Assembly: GCA_037190845.1 (NCBI GenBank)
Contig: JBBCJI010000031.1
Coordinates: 1 to 64,000, forward strand
From: JBEBVQ01 sp037190845
Lineage (GTDB): Bacteria > Bacteroidota > Bacteroidia > Chitinophagales > Chitinophagaceae
DNA: 64,000 bases
Direction: 5' to 3'
Part shown: one piece after another, positions 8,016 through 15,675 of the stretch
Layout of the letters: each line of letters begins with the position of its first letter
Position numbering within the stretch: the first letter of the stretch is position 1
Translations under genes and position numbers: made by a program
Notes under the pieces: model-generated
What the model saw: only the letters and a program-made list of their open reading frames with translations
What the model was told of the DNA's origin: nothing
The model's database searches: none

Positions 8016-8218
8016 GTCATCCCGGACCCCGCTCCGGGATCGTCTGCAGGTTACCACAACCACTCATAGTAGTTCCGGTAATTCATGGACCTTGGTGGAT
8101 CAAGCGTTCATAGCCATTGTCATCCCGGACCCCGCTCCGGGATCGCCCGCAGGCTACCTCAACCACTCTTAATAGCTATCCCAATCTTCAGGCGATGGCG
8201 GATCAAGTCCGCCATGAC
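8016..8218. repeat. GTCAT-headed palindromes downstream of GIY-YIG copy B
   Basis: Direct units at 8016-8042 and 8119-8145 (103-base spacing) and a closing inverted unit at 8193-8218 (minus-strand GTCATGGCGG...CCGCCATCG). Copy A has no inverted unit at this end; there the KilA-N 3' end is joined instead. The remaining 200 bases to the next gene hold only the promoter described below. Confidence 0.8.
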
Positions 8219-8346
8219 ATCGTTTTTTTCAACAGGCTCCCCAGTACAAAACATACTTGAAACCCTTTATTGACAAGGGATATAGCTCCATTCAAAACTT
8301 TTTCCGGACAATAATGTTTTAATTGTTATATTCGTTTGGAGACTGC

Positions 8347-8376
8347 TTTGTACAATTCGGATTATCTGTACTTTCT
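8347..8376 (+). promoter_or_regulatory. Predicted promoter of the T9SS propeller protein
   Basis: TTTG at 8347-8350, 18 bases, then TACTTTCT at 8369-8376, close to the Bacteroidota consensus. It leaves a leader of about 45-50 bases before the ATG at 8430. Confidence 0.5.
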
Positions 8377-8429
8377 TCAGGGGCATTTCGTTTTTTAAAT
8401 TTTATTTTCTGACATCAAAAAAAGAAGCC

Positions 8430-10607
8430 ATGAAAAAAAGTTTATGCACTGTTGCATTTTGCTTTACAGCACAAGTAGCTGTTTTGGCACAAAATGTGGA
8501 ACTGGAATGGTATAAGTCTTTTAAAAGTCTGAATCCAATTGTTTGCTATGCAATGACTATGGATGCTGATGAAGAACATGTTTTTGTAACGGGCAACTTT
8601 TCTTCAACAACCACTATACCAACAGTGTCCGGAAACGTTACGCTGGATTATCATCCTAAAAGAGATGGATATGGCACCGATGTTTTCATCGTAAAGGCTA
8701 ACAAGGCCGGGGATGTTATATGGGCTAAGGCAGTAGGAGGACATGGCCAGGCAAACGGAAATGCCATCGCTGTGGACGAAAACGGGAACGTCTATGTCGC
8801 AGGTACTTATATGGATACCACAGATTTTGATCCGGGTACGGGACAGTCGCTGCGTAGTACAGGACAGTATGAACAGGGCACACCGGGTTCTGACGGGTAC
8901 GGAATGTACTACTACGAAAATTCTTATGTCTTAAAGCTCAGTCCTGACGGTGCATTTGAATGGGTCCGTGATTTTTACGGTTATTATAATGTGGCTAAAG
9001 GATTAGCGGCCTGGCGTAGCACGGACGGGCATGGGGTTTGTGTGACGGGAGGCTTTTCCGATACTGTTGATTTTAATCAACGGAACGGTACCGATGTGCG
9101 TGTCACCCACAGCTTACCCGGTTACTCTGACCGCATGGACATGTATGTACTGAAGCTGAGCCAGTCGGGGGACCTGCTGTGGCTGAAAGTTATGGGCGGT
9201 ATGAAAGGAAGAGATCTGGGACACGCAGTATACGTAGATAATAACGGAGATGTATTCACCACCGGGGAGTTTACGGATTCGGCCGATTTTGATCCGGGAG
9301 CCGGTCTTGCCATTCTCCGGTCAAATGTTGAACCGGCGGGTGGCATATTTATATCCAAACTGAATGCACAAGGTGATCATGTCATGGCTGTAGGCATGGG
9401 CTCTACCAGTGCAACTCGTGGCTCCTGGGGATCTGCTATCAGAACAGATCGTTTCGGAAATATAGCGATTGCCGGGACCTACCAGATTTCCGCAGATATG
9501 GATCCGCTTAAAGCCGGAATTGCTTCCCAAATAACAGGCACCGGAAATGTAAATGCGTTCGTTGCCAGATATGATGCACAGGCTCGCTTCAAATGGGTGA
9601 AGCCGCTTACAACCAGCGCCTCCGGATTACAGCAGGCGTGGGGTGTTGCCTTTGATGACGCAGGGAGCGTATATACAGTGGGGCATTTCACCAACGATAT
9701 CAACCTGAACCCCAACAATAACCCACCTGCTGTTGTCAACTCAGGCGCATTCAATATCCCGAACACGTTTGTAAGCAAATTTGATAGTGCCGGAAATTAT
9801 GCATGGAGTAAGCATTACAACTCGAAAGGGAATGCTTATGGTTATGCCATCAACGTGAATTCTTCCAGACACGTATATCTGACCGGCTTTTTCATGGATA
9901 CGCTGGATGTTAATCCGGATGGGGCACCTGAGCTGTTGCCGCCCATGGAGCGGAATTCCGCAGATGCGTTTCTGATAAAACTTTCATGTGCTGATAAAGA
10001 TCAGGGCGATGATGTTGTAGTGAGCATTTGTGCAGACGAATATGAGTTTAATAATAAAGTCTATCGTACTTCTGGGAAATATGAATCATTCTTTTTCAAT
10101 CAATATTTCTGTGACAGTATAGTTGTGCTGGATCTTACTTTGCGCGAGGTGCCCAAGCCTGAAATAGAGGCTCGTGGCGATACTCTTTTTACTTCAGACA
10201 ATTTCTCCGAATATCAGTGGTTCTTCTTTAATGACTCGATTCCCGGGGCCACCAGCGCCCGGCATGTAGTGACTGAAAATGGAGCATATACCGTTCGTGT
10301 GACCAGCAAGGATAGCTGTGTGTCAACAGCCCGCACTTATATTGTTACCAATGTAGGCATCGGGGATCCGGATGCGTGGGTGAACTCAATGAGTGTCTAT
10401 CCGAATCCGGCCGGGGATGTGCTTCATCTATCCGGCAGTTGTATCGCGTATGTTTATGGCATGGACGGACGTCAGGTGCTGGCTTCCGGTACGGCTGTGA
10501 ATAAGCTGGATATCGGTCATCTGCAAGGAGGTGTGTATCTGCTCCGTTTCAAGGATCCGGACGGTCAGAAAGGAGTGGGCAGCATTCTGTTTGTCAAAAG
10601 GAAATAA
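8430..10607 (+). CDS. Secreted beta-propeller (SBBP-like) protein with T9SS type A sorting domain
   Basis: 725 residues. A signal peptide covers about residues 1-20 (ending VAVLAQ). Residues 40-520 hold repeated blades of the SBBP/FG-GAP-like type, each with a motif like VFVTGNF, VYVAGTY or VYTVGHF and an Asp-rich DFDPGTG or NLNPNN loop. A Cys-containing linker (about 525-640) precedes the C-terminal domain (SVYPNPAGDVLHLSG to LLRFKDPDG...FVKRK), the type A signal recognised by the type IX secretion system. Probably anchored at or released from the cell surface; no enzymatic motif was seen. A strong terminator follows directly, so the gene is monocistronic. Confidence 0.88.
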   Translation: MKKSLCTVAFCFTAQVAVLAQNVELEWYKSFKSLNPIVCYAMTMDADEEHVFVTGNFSSTTTIPTVSGNVTLDYHPKRDGYGTDVFIVKANKAGDVIWAKAVGGHGQANGNAIAVDENGNVYVAGTYMDTTDFDPGTGQSLRSTGQYEQGTPGSDGYGMYYYENSYVLKLSPDGAFEWVRDFYGYYNVAKGLAAWRSTDGHGVCVTGGFSDTVDFNQRNGTDVRVTHSLPGYSDRMDMYVLKLSQSGDLLWLKVMGGMKGRDLGHAVYVDNNGDVFTTGEFTDSADFDPGAGLAILRSNVEPAGGIFISKLNAQGDHVMAVGMGSTSATRGSWGSAIRTDRFGNIAIAGTYQISADMDPLKAGIASQITGTGNVNAFVARYDAQARFKWVKPLTTSASGLQQAWGVAFDDAGSVYTVGHFTNDINLNPNNNPPAVVNSGAFNIPNTFVSKFDSAGNYAWSKHYNSKGNAYGYAINVNSSRHVYLTGFFMDTLDVNPDGAPELLPPMERNSADAFLIKLSCADKDQGDDVVVSICADEYEFNNKVYRTSGKYESFFFNQYFCDSIVVLDLTLREVPKPEIEARGDTLFTSDNFSEYQWFFFNDSIPGATSARHVVTENGAYTVRVTSKDSCVSTARTYIVTNVGIGDPDAWVNSMSVYPNPAGDVLHLSGSCIAYVYGMDGRQVLASGTAVNKLDIGHLQGGVYLLRFKDPDGQKGVGSILFVKRK

Positions 10608-10640
10608 TCAGGGGTAATAACACTTACAGGTAAATTTTAT

Positions 10641-10678
10641 CAAGGGCACGATGGTCATTTCCGGACATCGTGCCCTTG
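10641..10678 (+). terminator. Strong stem-loop terminator
   Basis: Perfect 13-base stem CAAGGGCACGATG / CATCGTGCCCTTG around a 12-base loop, followed by TCTTTG. It lies 33 bases after the stop of the propeller gene. Confidence 0.75.
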
Positions 10679-10807
10679 TCTTTGCCAACGTAATGAAGCA
10701 AGCTTAAGTTGTGTGCATTCTCTTGGGGGAAGAATGTTTGTTAGCATACTTTGTTTCCGATCCTGTTTTTAGTTGAATGTAATGGGGCTGGTTTCTATGT
10801 ACCCCGC

Positions 10808-11743
10808 TCACCCTGACATAATGCTCGTCACCATCCGCTCCGCAGTATTCCGAAGCGTATGCCCCCTGGCGATCAGCACATCCAGATCATTATCTGCGAT
10901 GGTAAATCCATCGTCATACCGGCCGCGCAGATAACAATCTTCCAACAGATCCAGTAGTCGTTGCTCCTGCTTCGTGTTATCCGGAAAGACCGATTGTAAC
11001 TGCGGCGCGCACAGCCGTACCGCTTTTTGCAGCGCCCGGATCTGATGGCAACGCTTGTCGTACCCATCCAGCACCCGGATCAGCGAGCGGTACACCGTCT
11101 CGACCGACTGATGCACAAAAAATCCCGCCAGACCTGACTGCTGTTCTTCTCTTCGGGTATCTTCCGCACAGGCCAGGAACCGGTCCACCGCACCGAGGTG
11201 CCGGGAGAAATCCCGGACAATACCGGCTTTCAGCGCAGCGGTCTGCTCCAGACTCAACACCGGATAAGCCTTCCTGCCATTGTCATACACCAGGTTTTCC
11301 GGGACGCAGTGCAACGTGTAAAACACATGCTCATGTTCCAAAGCATGCAGCAAACGCTGTTCATTATACAGTGTGCAGCGCACCCGCTCGTCCTTCAGCC
11401 CGCCGATCTGCATCAGCGGCTCCAGTTCGGGGATCGGCTTGTCACTCGTCAGCACGATCAGCAGGTCTATGATATGCGTAGTGCCTTCGCCCGATGGCTG
11501 GTGTTCTGCCATATAGATCTTCTCCGGCTTGAGTGCAGCCACCAGCAATTGTACCAGCGGCTTTAACTGATACCGGTCGAGCCTGCCCGACAACGAAGAA
11601 CATATGCTATCCAACTTCTGCTGCCAGGGCGAAGACTGCAGCTCATTGCCGGTGAGGATGATGATATTTTCGGTGCGCTGATCATAATACCCGCCACTTC
11701 TATTTGTTTGTATGCTCATGTTATTTTCATTGAAGGTTAGCAT
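10808..11743 (-). CDS. HEPN-domain protein with degenerate nucleotidyltransferase-like N-terminus
   Basis: 311 residues (303 if the second Met at 11719 is used). Residues about 60-170 read like a minimal-nucleotidyltransferase fold (KIYMAEHQPSGEG followed by IIDLLIVL), but the Gly-Ser and the paired Asp of active enzymes are absent, so this part is probably inactive. Residues about 203-300 are an all-helical HEPN domain (GLAGFFVHQSVETVYRSLI, then LLDLLEDCYLRGRYDD). HEPN/MNT pairs form toxin-antitoxin or RNA-processing modules; here both appear fused. A canonical RNase motif R-x4-6-H is not evident. It borders the defence island. Housekeeping roles are possible, as such fusions are common in Bacteroidota. 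Confidence 0.7.
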   Translation of the reverse strand: MLTFNENNMSIQTNRSGGYYDQRTENIIILTGNELQSSPWQQKLDSICSSLSGRLDRYQLKPLVQLLVAALKPEKIYMAEHQPSGEGTTHIIDLLIVLTSDKPIPELEPLMQIGGLKDERVRCTLYNEQRLLHALEHEHVFYTLHCVPENLVYDNGRKAYPVLSLEQTAALKAGIVRDFSRHLGAVDRFLACAEDTRREEQQSGLAGFFVHQSVETVYRSLIRVLDGYDKRCHQIRALQKAVRLCAPQLQSVFPDNTKQEQRLLDLLEDCYLRGRYDDGFTIADNDLDVLIARGHTLRNTAERMVTSIMSG

Positions 11744-11775
11744 TGATTTTTGATTGATATTCCGTCATAGTTTCG

Positions 11776-12050
11776 CCAGACCGCATGAGAGCGGTATCAG
11801 GTGCAAGCACCTGGCGGATGAAAACGTATGGAAATGGAGAATCTTTTGCCTTTCGAGAGCGAGGGGCAAACAAGTGAGGACGCCTTGTTATGGAAATAAA
11901 AAGGGCGTGGGACTCAACTTACCGATACTGAGGCCCTCGGAAGGCCTTGACTACGGAAAAGAAGAGTAACCCACGCCCGGGTCGTGAGCAACATCCACTT
12001 CTCGTCTCATAGTCATTGAAATTTCCGAGGTTTCAGCATTGAGACTCAAA
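11776..12050. other. Hairpin-rich non-coding region, candidate structured RNA
   Basis: No convincing gene lies between 11744 and 12177. Instead there is a series of stems: ACCGC-ATGAGA-GCGGT, CAGGTG-CAAG-CACCTG-like, TTGCC/GGCAA, an enclosing stem GGGCGTGGG (about 11908) with CCCACGCCC (about 11970) holding an inner AGGCC/GGCCT hairpin, and an imperfect GTCTCA.../...TGAGAC stem at about 12004-12051. The density of stems is unlike the neighbouring spacers. It may be a structured RNA or a remnant of a mobile element; strand is undetermined. Confidence 0.4.
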
Positions 12051-12108
12051 AGGGAATAGCTACAATAACATTAATGGTATCGCAAAAATACTATCCTAAC
12101 ACAAAGAT

Positions 12109-12140
12109 AACCAAATACTTGAATTGTCAATCATTTGGTT
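12109..12140. promoter_or_regulatory. Candidate operator of the XRE regulator
   Basis: Perfect 8-base inverted repeat AACCAAAT / ATTTGGTT with a 16-base spacer, 37 bases before the XRE start codon. The position and symmetry suit autoregulation by the dimeric regulator encoded next to it. Confidence 0.4.
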
Positions 12141-12176
12141 GACATTTTTTTCACAAAAATTCTTGATTGTTGTTCT

Positions 12177-12422
12177 ATGAGTACAAAGCTGGATAAAACG
12201 GACATTGCGTTAAAGGAAAACATTGCGGCCAGAATTAAGGAACTGAGAGAAGCTACTGGTGTACGATTGTCGAAATTCGCCAGCGATAATGATATAGAGA
12301 AACAAGTCCAGAGCCGTATAGAGGGTGGGCGCGGGGCAACGATTTACACGGTCAATAAGTTTTGCAAGTCGGTAGGGATTTCATTGAGTGAGTTTTTTGA
12401 TGATCCTAAGTTTAAGGAATGA
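12177..12422 (+). CDS. XRE-family helix-turn-helix regulator
   Basis: 81 residues from the ATG at 12177 (the frame is open upstream but the added residues are not family-like). The helix-turn-helix spans about residues 14-66: ARIKELREATGVRLSKFAS, QSRIEGGRG and YTVNKFCKSVGISLSEFF. Such small regulators commonly control defence or toxin-antitoxin genes, and this one stands at the head of the SIR2/HerA island with an inverted repeat in its promoter. There are 268 bases between it and the next gene, so the cassette may have its own promoter; a possible TTG at 12544-12546 with TATCTTAG at 12565-12572 is visible. Confidence 0.85.
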   Translation: MSTKLDKTDIALKENIAARIKELREATGVRLSKFASDNDIEKQVQSRIEGGRGATIYTVNKFCKSVGISLSEFFDDPKFKE

Positions 12423-12690
12423 TGCATTTGGCAGCCTATTATTCTCATCTCTTAAGGCTGTGTTTGTCCGGAAATACTGTTTGATTGAAGATACGATTAA
12501 ATGTATTCGATAAGATTTATTCTGAAAAAATCAGATTAGTATTTTGTTGTTTAGAAAATATCTATATCTTAGGGTTTGGTGTTGTTGGTAAGGTTTGTGC
12601 AGTTGAGTTGGCGAACTATCATCTATCAATGTGAAAATATGGGTGCAGTACATTTATAACAAGGATGCACATGCGCAAAACAAAATCAAA

Positions 12691-14610
12691 ATGGCAAATA
12701 AAAAGCAATACGCATCTTTTTCAAATAGATTTATTGAATCTTTTGCCGGAACACTGCTTATGAACGAACCTAAAGTTGCTATCATTGAGTTGATTGCAAA
12801 CGCTTGGGATGCCGGTGCTACAGAAGTGAAAATAAACTGGCCATTAAATGATGGGGAGCAATTTTTTATTTCTGATGATGGTCATGGTATGACTGAGGCT
12901 GAATTTGAAAAAAGATTTATGACTTTGGCATACGAGAGAAACTCAGATATTGGGGCATTTGCAATTATCCCGGAATCTCATAAACAGAAAATAGCAGTAA
13001 GGCCTGCATTTGGGCGGAATGGAAAGGGAAGATTAGCAAGTTTTGCTTTTGGGGAAAGCTTTAATGTCCAAACAACAAACGGTGGAAGAGAACTAACCTT
13101 TAACGTATTCATAGATTCTAATAATCAATTAGCATTTAGAAAAATAATTGAAAAAGTAGGAGCTATTACACATGGTACTAAGATTTTCATAGACCGTGCA
13201 TTAAAGCCACGATTAAATGCGGAGAATGCCAAAAAGGAAATCGGTATGCGTTTTCTTGTTGATCCTCATTTTAACGTGTTTCTAAACGGTGATAAAATTT
13301 CCTTTGAAGATATTCCTGAAGACCACATACACAATCTGAATGTGTCAGTGCCAGAAGTAGGTTCTTTTGAGATTCGTGTAATAGATGTACAAACGACAGA
13401 TAAAACCACTCAGTTACACGGTATTGCATGGCATGTAAAAAATAGGCTTGTTGGAGAATGTACTTGGAAAGGAAGCGGAAGTGAACATTTAATAGATGGG
13501 AGAAAGGCTGCTGCCAAGAGGTATATTTTTATCGTTAAGGCTGATTGCTTAGAAGAGGCCGTTGCTGCCGACTGGACATCATTTTTACCGTACAATGAGA
13601 AATACAAAAAGGCAGTAGCAAAAATTTATGATGAGATTAGAGCTTATTTATTAGAAATTACTAAGGAGCAGAGAGAAGATACGTTTTCAGATATTGAAAA
13701 TTCGACACGGCCTTTACTTAGAAAAATGGGAATTGCGAATAGGGAAAAATGGGAGAAGTTCATCCGCGAAGTACAAGAGGAATGCCCTTCTATTGGTGCG
13801 GAAGAATTGGAGAAAATAGGAGGATTATTAGCCAAGTTAGAAACAACAGAGTCCAAATATAGCCTTATACATACACTTGCAAACGCCTCCGTAAATGATC
13901 TTAATAATCTTAATGCTATCTTAAATAAATGGGATATTGACTTAGTTAAATTAGTATTGGATGAAATTGAATGGCGTTCAGAATTGCTCGAAAGACTTCA
14001 GACGAAAGTCATTAATAGTAGAACTGATGAGGTGCAAGAACTACAGCCACTTTTTCATAGAGGGTTATGGATTTTTGGGCCTGAATATGAGACTATTGAA
14101 TACACATCTAATAAAGGGATGACCACAGTTATTCAACACTTGTTCGGAGGAAAAGGAGTTCAGGGGAGTTTAACAAGACCAGATTTTGCCATATTACCTG
14201 ATAGTACGGTTGGATTATATACTTTACCAAAGTATGACCATAATTTTTCAGAAGTAGGAATTGACAGGCTTACGATTATAGAATTAAAAAGGCCAGGTAT
14301 TGCAATCGGTAGAGAGCAGAAGGGGCAAGCCTGGGGGTATGTTAAAGAGTTGTATGCTAAAGGAATGCTGAAGGATTATTCTTCAGTGACATGTTTCGTG
14401 TTAGGTAGTGAATTAGAGCCATTGGAGTCCGAGGTTACTAAAGAGAAAGGAGATAAAGTAATAATCATTCCTATGGTATATGATACTGTTATCAGGCGAG
14501 CAAAAAGCAGATTGCTGAATCTTCATGACAAAATAATACAAGCCCCGTTCTTAAAAGATGAAAGAATTAAGGCTTATATGGATGATAAAGCGCAACAAGT
14601 TCTTTTCTGA
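12691..14610 (+). CDS. GHKL (Hsp90/MutL/MORC-like) ATPase fused to PD-(D/E)XK-type nuclease domain
   Basis: 639 residues from ATG 12691; an upstream GTG (12631) is possible but adds atypical residues. N-terminal Bergerat-fold ATPase: N-box IELIANAWDAGA (Glu33, Asn37), G1 DDGHGM (62-67) and G2 FGRNGKGRLASF (Gly108, Gly111, Gly113). A transducer-like region follows to about residue 250, then helices. The last ~170 residues show a nuclease pattern: RPDFAI (Asp498), IIELKRPG (Glu531-x-Lys533) and QAWGYVKEL (Gln546, Tyr550), as in PD-(D/E)XK enzymes including Shedu-like DUF4263. It heads a tight row with SIR2 and HerA genes (30 and 9 bases apart). Inferred role: ATP-gated DNA cleavage or sensing in phage defence. 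The ATPase assignment is firm, the nuclease one moderate. Confidence 0.82.
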   Translation: MANKKQYASFSNRFIESFAGTLLMNEPKVAIIELIANAWDAGATEVKINWPLNDGEQFFISDDGHGMTEAEFEKRFMTLAYERNSDIGAFAIIPESHKQKIAVRPAFGRNGKGRLASFAFGESFNVQTTNGGRELTFNVFIDSNNQLAFRKIIEKVGAITHGTKIFIDRALKPRLNAENAKKEIGMRFLVDPHFNVFLNGDKISFEDIPEDHIHNLNVSVPEVGSFEIRVIDVQTTDKTTQLHGIAWHVKNRLVGECTWKGSGSEHLIDGRKAAAKRYIFIVKADCLEEAVAADWTSFLPYNEKYKKAVAKIYDEIRAYLLEITKEQREDTFSDIENSTRPLLRKMGIANREKWEKFIREVQEECPSIGAEELEKIGGLLAKLETTESKYSLIHTLANASVNDLNNLNAILNKWDIDLVKLVLDEIEWRSELLERLQTKVINSRTDEVQELQPLFHRGLWIFGPEYETIEYTSNKGMTTVIQHLFGGKGVQGSLTRPDFAILPDSTVGLYTLPKYDHNFSEVGIDRLTIIELKRPGIAIGREQKGQAWGYVKELYAKGMLKDYSSVTCFVLGSELEPLESEVTKEKGDKVIIIPMVYDTVIRRAKSRLLNLHDKIIQAPFLKDERIKAYMDDKAQQVLF

Positions 14611-14640
14611 TGATTGGAAAGGACAACACAAATTATAAAT

Positions 14641-15666
14641 ATGGATTTAGATATACTCTTTAAAAAACTTCAATCTTGGACGAGCAATGTCCCTTTAATT
14701 ATTTTGGGGAGCGGTTCATCTGTGCCTTTAGGACTTCCTTCAATGTCTGCGTTAGGAGCCTACATCAAAGCCAACACCTCATTTGCTGAACCTGAAGACC
14801 AGACCCAATTCGAGCAATTTAAACAGCGTTTTGACACAACTGGAGATTTAGAGACTACTTTGCTTGAGGTACAACTCAGGCCAGCTGTGTTAAAGCAAAT
14901 CATATTTAAGACATGGGAATTGGTTAATAAAGCTGATCATGATGCATATCAAGTTCTTTTGGATAACCCAGATAGCTGTCCGTTAGTTAAATTAATAGAA
15001 TATCTATTAGGTACAGCAAGTAAGAAATTGTCGCTAATAACTACAAATTACGACCGAATAGCAGAATACGCAGCAAGTTTTGCAAGGGCTATTATTTGTA
15101 CAGGGTATGCACCAAATTATATTGGACATTTTTCCAGCGTCATTCATACAAACAACCTGGCAACAATAAAAGGATATAAAGGACAGGTTAACATTTGGAA
15201 AGTTCATGGCTCATTAGATTGGTTTAAAACACCAATGGAGGAGGACATTCAGCTTCCACTTCGACAAACTATTCCCGATAATTATATGCCATTAATTGTT
15301 ACTCCGGGATTGAGTAAGTATTACGAGACCCACAATGAACCATACAGGACAATTTTTGCACAGGCAGATAGTGAAATAGAAAATGCCAACGGGTTTCTAT
15401 GTATTGGATATGGCTTCAATGATATTCATGTTCAGCCGAAACTGATTACAAAAATCAAACAAAACAAACCGATCATTGTTATTACCAAACAGCTTACTTC
15501 CAGAACGAAGGATACAATTATAGGTAAGAGTAATCATTATGTCCTAATGGAGGAAGAATTAAGCAGTAATGGTACTAGAATATATTCTTCTGATCATCCG
15601 GAGTATACAATACCTGACGTTTCCTATTGGAAGCTTGATGAGTATATTAAATTAGTCACCACTTAA
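14641..15666 (+). CDS. SIR2-like NADase-type defence protein
   Basis: 341 residues from ATG 14641 (a TTG at 14614 is the alternative). SIR2-like features: nucleotide loop ILGSGSSVPLGLPS (Gly23-Ser27), TTNYD (134-138; Asn136 and Asp138), WKVHGSLDW with the catalytic-type His189, and CIGYGFND (256-261). Prokaryotic SIR2 domains in defence systems cleave NAD+ to halt phage growth; they act with ATPases such as HerA. Genes upstream (GHKL-nuclease) and downstream (HerA) are 30 and 9 bases away, making an operon. No zinc-binding cysteine cluster of protein deacetylases is seen, supporting an NADase role. Confidence 0.88.
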   Translation: MDLDILFKKLQSWTSNVPLIILGSGSSVPLGLPSMSALGAYIKANTSFAEPEDQTQFEQFKQRFDTTGDLETTLLEVQLRPAVLKQIIFKTWELVNKADHDAYQVLLDNPDSCPLVKLIEYLLGTASKKLSLITTNYDRIAEYAASFARAIICTGYAPNYIGHFSSVIHTNNLATIKGYKGQVNIWKVHGSLDWFKTPMEEDIQLPLRQTIPDNYMPLIVTPGLSKYYETHNEPYRTIFAQADSEIENANGFLCIGYGFNDIHVQPKLITKIKQNKPIIVITKQLTSRTKDTIIGKSNHYVLMEEELSSNGTRIYSSDHPEYTIPDVSYWKLDEYIKLVTT

Positions 15667-15675
15667 CCCCTCAAA

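Larger units (their letters stand above)
7344..8179. repeat. Duplicated GIY-YIG/palindrome module, copy B
   Basis: Second copy of the 5502-6323 segment, in the same orientation. It starts with about 30 bases corresponding to the last codons and stop of the histidine kinase, which have no reading frame of their own here, showing that this is the derived copy. Both GIY-YIG genes are open, so the duplication is recent or selected. Confidence 0.85.

Noticed and set aside
5502..8218. CRISPR array formed by the evenly spaced palindromes
   Set aside because: Spacing is 103 bases with similar, not unique, linkers, and there are no cas genes.
11780..11830. Possible group II intron domain V or retron RNA
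   Set aside because: The stem lacks the conserved AGC triad and the 34-base domain V layout, and no reverse transcriptase gene is nearby.
11754..11969. 71-codon open frame in the hairpin-rich region
   Set aside because: Its sequence follows the palindromic stems, has no recognisable motif, and reads like translated non-coding DNA.
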